From: Mycolicibacterium lacusdiani
GTDB lineage: Bacteria > Actinomycetota > Actinomycetes > Mycobacteriales > Mycobacteriaceae
Direction: 5' to 3'
DNA: 64,000 nt
Assembly: GCF_021916785.1 (NCBI RefSeq)
Contig: NZ_JAKCFC010000003.1
Coordinates: forward strand, 620,001-684,000
The notes under the pieces: model-generated
The model's database searches: none
What the model saw: only the letters and a program-made list of their open reading frames with translations
What the model was told of the DNA's origin: nothing
Translations under genes and position numbers: made by a program
In this document: one piece after another, positions 8,265 through 16,160 of the stretch
How the letters are laid out: each line of letters opens with the position of its first letter
Position numbering within the stretch: the first letter of the stretch is position 1

Positions 8265-9186
8265 GAGCGCCAACACGAAGTGGACCGAGGCAGACGTCGC
8301 CGATCAGAGCGGGCGGCTCGCCATCGTCACCGGTTCCAACACGGGTCTCGGCTTCCACACCGCGCGCGTGCTGGCCGAACGGGGTGCACACGTCGTGCTC
8401 GCGGTGCGCAACCTCGACAAGGGCAAGGAGGCGGCTGCGCAGATCCGCCGCACCGCCCCCGGCGCCGAGGTCACGCTGCAGCGGCTCGACCTCGGCTCAC
8501 TGCAGTCGGTGCGCGAGGCCGCCGAGGAACTCAAGGCCACCCACCCGCGCATCGATCTGCTGATCAACAACGCCGGGCTGATGTACCCGCCGAAGGGCCA
8601 CACCGAGGACGGCTTCGAGTTGCAGTTCGGCACCAACCACCTCGCGCACTTCGCGCTGACGGGGTTGCTGCTCGACCACCTGCTACCCGTCGAGGGGTCG
8701 CGCGTCGTCGTGGTCGCGAGCATGGCGCACAACATCCGCGCGGGCATCCGCTTCGACGACCTGCAGTGGGAACGCGGCTACAGCCGGGTCGCCGCCTACG
8801 GCCAGTCGAAGCTCGCGAACCTGATGTTCTCCTTCGACCTGCAGCGCCGTCTCGCCGCCGAGGGCGCGAAGACGATCGCCGTCGCCGCGCACCCCGGCGT
8901 CTCCAACACCGAATTGATGCGGCACATACCGGGTGGCAGCCTGCCGATCGTGATGCGGGCGGCCGGGTTGATCACCAACAGCCCCGCGATGGGCGCGCTG
9001 GCGACGTTGCGCGCCGCGACCGACCCTCAGGTGAAGGGCGGGCAGTACTACGGCCCCGACGGGTTCCGCGAGCTGCGCGGCCACCCCGTGCTGGTGTCGT
9101 CGAGCGCGCAATCGCTCGACGAAGCGGTCCAGCAGCGACTGTGGACGGTGTCCGAGGAACTCACCGGCGTCACGTTCCCGGTGTAG
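8263..9186 (+). CDS. Short-chain dehydrogenase/reductase (Rv0439c-like)
   Basis: A 307-residue SDR resembling the retinol-dehydrogenase/WWOX-like subgroup. Visible: the cofactor motif TGSNTGLG near residue 28, an Arg soon after the second strand (VRNLDKGK) suggesting NADP(H), NNAG near 107, a catalytic Ser region (VVVASMAH) and the YGQSK active-site Tyr/Lys pair near 180. The substrate is unknown. It is followed 2 nt later by moeA2 and precedes psd/pssA, the same order as Rv0439c-Rv0436c. The ATG shares its CATG with the divergent PH-domain gene. Confidence 0.85.
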   Translation: MSANTKWTEADVADQSGRLAIVTGSNTGLGFHTARVLAERGAHVVLAVRNLDKGKEAAAQIRRTAPGAEVTLQRLDLGSLQSVREAAEELKATHPRIDLLINNAGLMYPPKGHTEDGFELQFGTNHLAHFALTGLLLDHLLPVEGSRVVVVASMAHNIRAGIRFDDLQWERGYSRVAAYGQSKLANLMFSFDLQRRLAAEGAKTIAVAAHPGVSNTELMRHIPGGSLPIVMRAAGLITNSPAMGALATLRAATDPQVKGGQYYGPDGFRELRGHPVLVSSSAQSLDEAVQQRLWTVSEELTGVTFPV

Positions 9187-9188
9187 CC

Positions 9189-10382
9189 GTGCGATCCGTC
9201 GAAGAACATCAGCGGGTCGTCGCCGGGCTGATCACCGCGCGCGGCGCCGTGACGACACCGGTGCCCGACGCTCTGGGCTTGGTGCTCGCGGCCGACGTCG
9301 TGGCTCCCTTGTCCCTGCCGGGCTTCGACAACTCCGCGATGGACGGATACGCCGTGATCGCCGAGGACGTCGCAAGCGCCACCGAGGACTCGCCGCTGAC
9401 CCTGCCCGTTGCCGAGGACATTCCGGCCGGGCGGACCGACCCGCTCACCCTGGCGCCCGGGACTGCGCACCGCATCATGACCGGTGCGCCCCTGCCCTCG
9501 GGCGCGACCGCCATCGTCCCGGTCGAGGTCACCGACGGCGGCACCGAGACGGTCACCATCCGCCGCGCGAGCCGGCCCGGCCAGCATCTGCGGCAAGCGG
9601 GCGAGGACGTCACCGAGGGCACGACCGTGCTGCGCGCCGGACAGGTCCTGACCCCCGCCGCGCTCGGCCTCGTCGCCGCACTGGGGCTGGCCGACGTCAG
9701 CGTGATCCCCCGGCAGCGGGTCCTGGTCATGTCGACCGGGTCCGAACTCGTCGCCCCCGGAACGCCCCTGCTGCCCGGCCAGATCTACGAGTCGAACGCC
9801 GTGATGCTCGCCGCCGCCGTGCGCGATGCGGGCGCCGAGGTCACCACCGTGGCGATGACGGCCGACGACGTCGCGACGTTCCGCGGCACCCTGCTCGAGC
9901 ACGCGCGCGACGCCGATCTGGTCATCACCACCGGGGGCGTCAGCGCAGGCGCCTACGAGGTGGTCAAGGACTCGCTCGGTGGCGAAGTCGAATTCGTGAA
10001 GGTGGCGATGCAGCCGGGCATGCCCCAGGGCGCGGGGCGGGTCGCCGGAACGGGCACGCCGATCATCACGCTGCCCGGCAACCCCGTCAGCGCGCTCGTC
10101 TCGTTCGAGGTCTTCCTGCGCGGCCCGCTGCGCGCTGCGATGGGCGTGCCGCAGCCCGAGCGCACTCGCCGCGAGGTGACCCTCGGCGAATCGCTGACCT
10201 CGCCGAACGGTCGGCGGCAGTTCCGGCGCGGCGTGCTCGACGGCGACACCGTCACCAGTTACGGCCCGCCCGCGTCGCATCACCTGCGCTGGCTGGCGTC
10301 GGCGAACTGTCTGCTGGAGATAGACGAGGACGTCACGGAGGTGGCCGAAGGGTCAACGGTGCGGGTCTGGGATCTGACCTGA
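9189..10382 (+). CDS. moeA2: Molybdopterin molybdenumtransferase MoeA
   Basis: A 397-residue MoeA-family protein, which inserts molybdate into adenylylated molybdopterin in the last step of molybdenum cofactor synthesis. Characteristic motifs: LPGFDNSAMDGYAV near residue 50, the MoCF/MPT-binding core STGSELV near 185, ITTGGVSAGAYEVVKD near 250, LPGNPVSALVSFEVF near 300, and a C-terminal beta-barrel ending in VAEGSTVRVWDLT. Length is normal. The GTG start lies 2 nt after the SDR stop, so the two are probably co-transcribed. By position this matches moeA2 (Rv0438c), a second MoeA paralogue in mycobacteria. Confidence 0.9.
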   Translation: MRSVEEHQRVVAGLITARGAVTTPVPDALGLVLAADVVAPLSLPGFDNSAMDGYAVIAEDVASATEDSPLTLPVAEDIPAGRTDPLTLAPGTAHRIMTGAPLPSGATAIVPVEVTDGGTETVTIRRASRPGQHLRQAGEDVTEGTTVLRAGQVLTPAALGLVAALGLADVSVIPRQRVLVMSTGSELVAPGTPLLPGQIYESNAVMLAAAVRDAGAEVTTVAMTADDVATFRGTLLEHARDADLVITTGGVSAGAYEVVKDSLGGEVEFVKVAMQPGMPQGAGRVAGTGTPIITLPGNPVSALVSFEVFLRGPLRAAMGVPQPERTRREVTLGESLTSPNGRRQFRRGVLDGDTVTSYGPPASHHLRWLASANCLLEIDEDVTEVAEGSTVRVWDLT

Positions 10383-10430
10383 ATCCCCGTCGGGCCCTCC
10401 CGGCGCACCCGGCCATCGCCCGGTAGTCGT

Positions 10431-10436
10431 TAGAAT
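10431..10436 (+). promoter_or_regulatory. -10-like box TAGAAT upstream of psd
   Basis: TAGAAT lies 9 nt before the psd ATG in the 63-bp gap after moeA2. It would give a leader of only 2-3 nt and suggests that psd-pssA-AAA can be transcribed on its own. Confidence 0.35.
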
Positions 10437-10445
10437 CGGAACCCC

Positions 10446-11162
10446 ATGGCCAGACCCGCGCGACCGCCTGCGGTCGAAGACCATATTTCCGAGCTGTCCC
10501 GCTTCGTCGACCTCGTCCGGTCGACCGTCCCGCCGGTGCACCCGGCCGGCCTCCCGTTCATCGCGGGTGGGCTCGGGCTTGCCGCCGTCGGACGCAAACA
10601 CCGCTTGGTCCGCAATGTCGGATTGACCGCTGCGGGCGCATGCGCCGGCTTCTTCCGGCACCCGCCGCGAGTGCCGCCGACCAGGCCGAACCTGGTCGTC
10701 GCGCCCGCGGACGGTCTGGTGACGCTGATCGACGAGGCCACGCCGCCCGCCGAACTCAACCTGCCGGACGCGCCGATGAAGCGGGTCAGCATCTTCCTGT
10801 CGATCTTCGACGCCCACGTGCAGCGGGCGCCGGTGGCTGGCGACGTCGTGACGGTCAAGCACCGCCCCGGCCAGTTCCAGTCCGCCGACAAGGACACCGC
10901 GAGCGCCGACAACGAACGCAACAGCGTGTGGCTCCGCACGCCGAACGGCGTCGACGTGGTGGCCGTGCAGATCGCCGGGCTGATCGCCCGCCGCATCGTC
11001 TGCTCCACGCACGCCGGAGCCACGCTCGAACTCGGCGAGACCTACGGCCTGATCCGGTTCGGCTCCCGCCTCGACACGTACTTCCCCGCCGACGCGAAGG
11101 TCATCGTCGAACTCGGGCAACGCGCCATCGGTGGCGAGACCCCGCTCGCGGAGCTGGCGTGA
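10446..11162 (+). CDS. psd: Phosphatidylserine decarboxylase
   Basis: A 238-residue proenzyme that decarboxylates phosphatidylserine to phosphatidylethanolamine at the membrane. It is the short archaeal/actinobacterial type. Family features: an N-terminal hydrophobic segment ([18 protein letters not shown]), [32 protein letters not shown] (conserved His), and near the end RFGSR, where self-cleavage between Gly and Ser would create the pyruvoyl group. The stop overlaps the pssA GTG (GTGA), so the two successive enzymes of phosphatidylethanolamine synthesis are translationally coupled. Corresponds to Rv0437c. Confidence 0.93.
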   Translation: MARPARPPAVEDHISELSRFVDLVRSTVPPVHPAGLPFIAGGLGLAAVGRKHRLVRNVGLTAAGACAGFFRHPPRVPPTRPNLVVAPADGLVTLIDEATPPAELNLPDAPMKRVSIFLSIFDAHVQRAPVAGDVVTVKHRPGQFQSADKDTASADNERNSVWLRTPNGVDVVAVQIAGLIARRIVCSTHAGATLELGETYGLIRFGSRLDTYFPADAKVIVELGQRAIGGETPLAELA

Positions 11163-12046
11163 CCAAACCCCACGGTGGCCGCCCCAAGGCAATGCGCATC
11201 CTCCCCAGCGCGACCACCGTGCTGGCCATCTGCGCCGGGCTGACGTCGATCAAGTTCGCACTCGACGACCGGCCGCACATCGCGCTGGCGCTCATCGGCG
11301 CTGCCGCCGTGCTCGATGGGATCGACGGCGGCATCGCCCGCGCCCTGGACGCGCAGTCCCGGATGGGCGCCGAGATCGACTCGCTGGCCGACGCCGTCAA
11401 CTTCGGCGTCGCACCGGCGCTGGTCGTCTACGTGACCCTCCTGCCAGACACACCGGTGGGCTGGATCTTCGTCCTGCTGTACGCAGTGTGCATCGTGCTC
11501 CGGCTGGCCCGGTTCAACGCGCTGCTCGACGACGACACCCGCCCGGCCTATACCCGCGAGTTCTTCACCGGCATGCCCGCACCGTGCGGCGCGGTCGGCG
11601 TGATCGGCCCGCTGGCCGCGCAGTTGCAGTTCGGCGAGGGCTGGTGGACCTCGCACTGGTTCGTGTGCCTCTGGCTGGCGGCGAACTCGGCCCTGCTGGT
11701 CAGCCGGGTGCCAACCCTTGCCCTGAAGGCGATCTCGGTGCCGACGAACGCGGCGCCGATCCTGCTGATCCTCGTCGCGATCGCCGCCGCCGGACTGCTG
11801 CTGTTCCCCTACGTGCTGGTGCTGCTGATCATCGCCGGCTACGTGTGCATCATCCCGTTCACCATCCGCAGCCAGCGCTGGGTGGCGGCCCGCCCGGAGG
11901 CATGGGATGCGAAGCCCCAGCAGCGCCGCGCGGCTCGGCGGGCCATCCGCCGCGCCGAGCCGAACCGACGCTCGATGTCGCGACTCGGGTTACGCAAGCC
12001 CGGCGCTGATTCCCACAACCAAGACCCCCGCAACCCGCGACGATGA
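11159..12046 (+). CDS. pssA: CDP-diacylglycerol--serine O-phosphatidyltransferase
   Basis: A 295-residue membrane enzyme making phosphatidylserine from CDP-diacylglycerol and serine, the substrate for the psd product encoded just upstream. The CDP-alcohol phosphotransferase motif DGx2ARx8Gx3Dx3D is intact (starts [12 protein letters not shown] near residue 60), with about eight predicted membrane helices. The C-terminal 45 residues are basic and Arg-rich ([17 protein letters not shown]), likely cytosolic. The GTG start overlaps the psd stop and the ATGA at 12043 overlaps the next gene. Corresponds to Rv0436c. Confidence 0.92.
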   Translation: MTKPHGGRPKAMRILPSATTVLAICAGLTSIKFALDDRPHIALALIGAAAVLDGIDGGIARALDAQSRMGAEIDSLADAVNFGVAPALVVYVTLLPDTPVGWIFVLLYAVCIVLRLARFNALLDDDTRPAYTREFFTGMPAPCGAVGVIGPLAAQLQFGEGWWTSHWFVCLWLAANSALLVSRVPTLALKAISVPTNAAPILLILVAIAAAGLLLFPYVLVLLIIAGYVCIIPFTIRSQRWVAARPEAWDAKPQQRRAARRAIRRAEPNRRSMSRLGLRKPGADSHNQDPRNPRR

Positions 12047-14262
12047 CGTACACCGACGGTGTCGTCGAGGATTCGGACGAGACGCCGCTGACCCATCTGC
12101 GGCTCACCGCGCGGCTCAACACCTCGGCCCTGGATTCGCGCAGGGGCGTGGTCCGGCTGCATCCGGAAGTGCTCGCCGCACTCGGGATCCGGGAATGGGA
12201 CGCCGTCTCGCTGACCGGATCGCGCACGACCGCCGCCGTCGTCGGCATCGCCGCGTCGGGCACCCCGCCCGGCACGGCACTGCTCGACGACGTGACGATG
12301 TCGAACGCCGGCCTGCGCGAGAGCGCGTCGGTGATCGTGTCACCGGTGACGGTCTACGGCGCGAGGTCGGTGGCGTTGACCGGATCCCGCCTGGCGAGCA
12401 ACGCCGTGTCGTCGGCGACGCTGCGCCTGGCCCTGCTCGGCAAGGTCATGACGGTCGGCGACACCGTGTCACTGCTCCCCCGCGACCTCGGGCCGGGCAC
12501 GTCCACCTCCGCCGCGACGTCGGCGCTGGCGTCGTCGGTCGGCATCACGTGGACGTCGGAGCTACTCACCGTCGTCGCCGTCGACCCGCCGGGACCGGTG
12601 AGCGTGCAACCGAACACGTCGGTGTCGTGGGGTGACGTCGTCGCCGCGTCCGACGCCGGGGCCGCCACCGCCTCGACCGTGCGGCTGCCCGTCGCGAGCA
12701 CCCCTGCACCCGTCGTCGCGTTCGACGACCTGAAGGGCGCCCACGTTCAGGCGGCCCGGCTCGGCGAGTGGCTCAAGCTGGCCCTCGACGAACCCAAGCT
12801 GCTCGAAACGCTGGGCGCGAAGCCCAATCTCGGCGTGCTGGTGTCCGGGCCTGCGGGCGTTGGCAAGGCCACCCTGGTGCGCACCGTGTGCGACGGCCGC
12901 CGACTCGTCGAACTCGACGGGCCCGACGTCGGGGCGCTGCGCGCCGAGGACCGGCTGACGGCCGTGGCCGACGCGGCCGCCCGGGTGCGCGAGGGTGGCG
13001 GAGTCCTGCTCATCACCGACGTCGACGCGCTCCTGCCTGCCACTGCTGAACCGGTCGCCACACCGATCCTCGGCGAGCTGCGCAACGCCGTCGCCACCCG
13101 CGGCGTCGCGTTCGTCGGGACGTCGGCGATGCCCGACGCCGTCGACGCACGACTGCGCGCGCCCGACCTCTGCGACCGCGAGCTGGGTCTGAGCCTGCCA
13201 GACGGCGCCACCCGCAAGGCCCTGCTGGAGGTGCTCCTGCGGGGCGTGCCGTCCCAGGAACTCGACCTCGACGAGATCGGCGATCGCACACCGGGTTTCG
13301 TGGTCGCCGACCTGGCCGCCCTGGTCCGCGAGGCCGCGTTGCGGGCCGCGGGCCGCGCCAGCGCCGACGGCGAGCCACCCGCGCTGACGCAGGACGACGT
13401 GACGGGCGCACTGTCGGTGATCCGGCCGCTGTCCCGCTCGGCCACCGAGGAGATCGCGGTCGGGTCGGTGACGCTCGACGACGTCGGCGACATGGTCGAG
13501 ACCAAGCAGGCGCTGACCGAAGCGGTGCTGTGGCCGCTGCAGCATCCCGACACGTTCACCCGCCTCGGCGTCGACCCGCCCCGCGGCGTGCTGCTCTACG
13601 GTCCGCCCGGATGCGGCAAGACGTTCGTCGTGCGGGCACTGGCCAGCACCGGCCGGCTGTCGGTGCACGCGGTCAAGGGCGCCGAGCTGATGGACAAGTG
13701 GGTGGGCTCGTCGGAGAAGTCCGTCCGCGAGTTGTTCCGTCGGGCACGGGATTCCGCGCCGTCGCTGATCTTTCTCGACGAAGTCGACGCGCTGGCTCCG
13801 CGGCGCGGGCAGAGTTCGGACTCCGGTGTGACCGACCGCGTGGTGGCCGCACTGCTGACCGAGCTCGACGGCATCGACCCGCTGCGCGACGTGGTGGTGC
13901 TGGGCGCCACCAACCGCCCCGACCTGATCGACCCCGCGCTGCTGCGCCCGGGCCGGCTGGAGAAGCTGGTGTTCGTGCCGCCGCCGGACGCCGACGCGCG
14001 GCGCGACATCCTGCGCACCGCGGGCAAGTCCATACCACTGCACCCGGACGTCGACCTGGATGCCGTCGCCGACGAACTGGAGGGCTACAGCGCGGCGGAT
14101 TGCGTTGCGCTGCTGCGTGAATCGGCGCTGACGGCGATGCGACGCTCGATCGACGCTGCCGACGTCACTGTCGCCGACGTCGACAAGGCCCGCGCGACCG
14201 TGCGGCCGTCCCTGGACCCCGCCCAGGTGGCGTCGCTGCAGGCGTTCTCCGAACGCCGCTGA
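12043..14262 (+). CDS. Two-domain AAA ATPase (Cdc48/p97-like, Rv0435c-like)
   Basis: A 739-residue protein: an N-terminal double-psi-barrel-like domain (TSALDSRRGVVRLHPEVLAALG onward, residues 25-190) and two AAA modules. D1 (about 225-450) has Walker A GPAGVGKAT, where the Ser/Thr after Lys is Ala, and a Walker B LLITDVDAL lacking the catalytic Glu. D2 (about 480-720) is canonical: GPPGCGKTF, LIFLDEVDAL, and the second region of homology GATNRPDLIDPALLRPGRLEK. D1 is probably nucleotide-binding or structural only, with D2 as the motor. Likely a protein unfoldase or segregase; substrates unknown. Translationally coupled to pssA, an arrangement conserved in mycobacteria. Confidence 0.88.
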   Translation: MTYTDGVVEDSDETPLTHLRLTARLNTSALDSRRGVVRLHPEVLAALGIREWDAVSLTGSRTTAAVVGIAASGTPPGTALLDDVTMSNAGLRESASVIVSPVTVYGARSVALTGSRLASNAVSSATLRLALLGKVMTVGDTVSLLPRDLGPGTSTSAATSALASSVGITWTSELLTVVAVDPPGPVSVQPNTSVSWGDVVAASDAGAATASTVRLPVASTPAPVVAFDDLKGAHVQAARLGEWLKLALDEPKLLETLGAKPNLGVLVSGPAGVGKATLVRTVCDGRRLVELDGPDVGALRAEDRLTAVADAAARVREGGGVLLITDVDALLPATAEPVATPILGELRNAVATRGVAFVGTSAMPDAVDARLRAPDLCDRELGLSLPDGATRKALLEVLLRGVPSQELDLDEIGDRTPGFVVADLAALVREAALRAAGRASADGEPPALTQDDVTGALSVIRPLSRSATEEIAVGSVTLDDVGDMVETKQALTEAVLWPLQHPDTFTRLGVDPPRGVLLYGPPGCGKTFVVRALASTGRLSVHAVKGAELMDKWVGSSEKSVRELFRRARDSAPSLIFLDEVDALAPRRGQSSDSGVTDRVVAALLTELDGIDPLRDVVVLGATNRPDLIDPALLRPGRLEKLVFVPPPDADARRDILRTAGKSIPLHPDVDLDAVADELEGYSAADCVALLRESALTAMRRSIDAADVTVADVDKARATVRPSLDPAQVASLQAFSERR

Positions 14263-14269
14263 CCCTCGG

Positions 14270-15325
14270 CTAGGGGCGGGCCTCGAGCACGAGGTTGAAC
14301 GGCGTCTCGGTGGCGCGCCGGAAACGGGCGAACCCGGCACCGTCGACCACTACCTCGCGTAGTCGGGCCTCGCCCGCCTGCGCACCGAGCGCCGGGCCGT
14401 TGCGCGCCAACGACACCGGCACGCAGATCTGCGTCGACGCCCCGTACATCACCCGGCCGACCGGGGTCAGGTTGTCCTGCAGGCTGTCGTTGGCGAACGG
14501 TTCCACGATCATCGCGGTGCCGTCGCCGTTCAGCGCCTCGCGCGCATGCCGGGCCGCCGTGACCGGATCCGCCATGTCGTGCAAGCAGTCGAAGAACGCG
14601 ATCAGGTCGAAGTCCTCGTCCTCGTAGCCAACTGCGTCGGCGACCTCGAACCGCGTGTTGCCGCCAACCCCCGCCGCTGCCGCCTTCTCGCGGGCCACGT
14701 CGATCGACTCACCGTGGTAGTCGTAACCGACGAACTGGCTCTCGGGGTACGTCTTGGCCATCAGGATCGTGCTGGCGCCGTGGCCACACCCGACGTCGGC
14801 GACCTTCGCGCCACTGGTCAGCTTGTCGACCACCCCGTCGAGTGTCGGCAACCACGAGTCGATCAGGTTGGCGTTGTAGCTGGCGCGGAAGAAGCGCTCG
14901 GTGCCCTCGAACAGGCACGCGTGGTGCTCGCCCCATTCCATGCCCTGCCCCGAGGCGAAGTTCTCGAGCGTGTGCCCCAGGGCGTGGAACGTTGCCTCCA
15001 CCAGGTTGTAGGCGCCGGGGAGGTCGACGGGACCGTTCGGGTCGGCGAGGCACGCCGCCTGTTCGGGAGTCAGCGACCACTCACCGGAGGACGGGTCGAA
15101 CTCGACGTAGCCACCCGCGCCCTGGTTTCCGAGCCATTCGCGGACGTACCTGGCGTCGGTGCCGGTGCGTTTGGCAAGTTCGTCCGCGGACATCGCGCCC
15201 TTCGCCAGTTCGCGGTAGAGCCCGAGGCGGTCGCCGACCAGCACGAGCGTGGCGCTCATCGCGGCCCCCAGGTCCCCGACCGCCTTGCCGAGGAATTCGT
15301 TCAACTTGCCTTCGTCGACGTCCAT
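14270..15325 (-). CDS. SAM-dependent methyltransferase with N-terminal winged-helix domain (Rv2258c-like)
   Basis: A 351-residue protein. Residues 1-110 form a helical winged-helix region (LGLYRELAKGAMSADELAKRTGTDARYVREWL), as in small-molecule O-methyltransferases. A class I SAM-binding Rossmann fold follows: VADVGCGHGAS (motif I) near residue 175, the acidic strand end QFVGYDYHGES, and DLIAFFDCLHDMADP. Such mycobacterial proteins are often annotated as regulators but have the methyltransferase fold; the acceptor is unknown. Start ATG at 15325 has GGAAGAG about 6 nt upstream; the ATG at 15364 has no such site. Convergent with the AAA gene, 7 nt apart. Confidence 0.82.
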   Translation of the reverse strand: MDVDEGKLNEFLGKAVGDLGAAMSATLVLVGDRLGLYRELAKGAMSADELAKRTGTDARYVREWLGNQGAGGYVEFDPSSGEWSLTPEQAACLADPNGPVDLPGAYNLVEATFHALGHTLENFASGQGMEWGEHHACLFEGTERFFRASYNANLIDSWLPTLDGVVDKLTSGAKVADVGCGHGASTILMAKTYPESQFVGYDYHGESIDVAREKAAAAGVGGNTRFEVADAVGYEDEDFDLIAFFDCLHDMADPVTAARHAREALNGDGTAMIVEPFANDSLQDNLTPVGRVMYGASTQICVPVSLARNGPALGAQAGEARLREVVVDGAGFARFRRATETPFNLVLEARP

Positions 15326-15516
15326 GATGACGCTCTTCCGCTCGTCGGATTGTGGACGTTCCATGATCCTGGCTAAGCACGCGGCGCGGAGAAACTTGGC
15401 CCAATCAGTACATATTCCGACGATGAGCGTTCATTAGCTACTCTCACCAACTCGAGGGACGTCAGCCCTGAGCAGTTCGGACCAGTCGTAGGCGTGGGTG
15501 ACGCGGGAACGAACCG

Positions 15517-15545
15517 TTGACATTCCATTACTGACATGTCACAGT
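15517..15545 (+). promoter_or_regulatory. SigA-like promoter for the DUF1707 gene
   Basis: TTGACA at 15517-15522, 17-nt spacer, CACAGT at 15540-15545. A 10-bp palindrome TGACATGTCA (15532-15541) overlaps the -10 and could be an operator. About 42 nt separate the -10 from the start codon. Confidence 0.45.
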
Positions 15546-15587
15546 CGAACCGTCAGTCTAGCCACCGTCAAGATAAGGAGAGCAGAC

Positions 15588-16037
15588 ATGACCGCTCCCG
15601 TGACGAACACGTCGGCCGTCCGCGTCGGGGATCGCGACCGGGAGGCCACCGCCACCCGCCTCGGCCAAGCCCTCGCGCAGGGCTATCTCGACATGACCGA
15701 ATACGAACGCCGGGTCGGATCCGCGTTCGCGGCCCAGTCCCGAGCCGATCTCGACGCACTGCTCGCCGATCTGCCGGTGCACCGGATGCGTCTCGACGAC
15801 CCGGCACGCCGCATCGCCCGACACGCGGCCGCGCGGCTCTCGCTCCACCTGCACCTGGCTGCCTACGCCCTGATGGTCGTCATCGTCCTGACGGTGTGGC
15901 TGGCCGTCGCCCTGTCCGGCGGCACGTGGTACTTCTGGCCGATCTGGCCGATCCTCGGCGCCGGGATCGGCGTCGTCGGACACGCGATCCCGACCAGGTT
16001 GGCTGTCCACCCATCCCGCTGCCGTCGGACTCCATAG
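15588..16037 (+). CDS. DUF1707 domain membrane protein
   Basis: A 149-residue protein. Residues 10-65 are a DUF1707 domain (RVGDRDREATATRLGQALAQGYLDMTEYERRV...A..ARTRADLDALLADLP pattern), common at the N-terminus of actinobacterial membrane proteins and thought to be regulatory. Two transmembrane helices follow (about 90-112 and 118-138) and a short basic tail. The start is set by an excellent ribosome binding site, AAGGAG 7 nt before the ATG at 15588. It precedes the Mrp operon by 123 bp in the same direction and may be co-transcribed; function unknown. Confidence 0.82.
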   Translation: MTAPVTNTSAVRVGDRDREATATRLGQALAQGYLDMTEYERRVGSAFAAQSRADLDALLADLPVHRMRLDDPARRIARHAAARLSLHLHLAAYALMVVIVLTVWLAVALSGGTWYFWPIWPILGAGIGVVGHAIPTRLAVHPSRCRRTP

Positions 16038-16160
16038 CATCCCGACAGGGCCGTGCCACACGTCACGGCAGAGCGCGGCATCGGATCCCATCCGTAAACT
16101 GGACGACGACAAGTCCAGCCACACAGCATCGACGGCTGACACCCCGATCGACGGAGTGCC

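Noticed and set aside
12562..14340. 592-aa open frame on the minus strand
   Set aside because: Antisense to the AAA ATPase; low-complexity composition.
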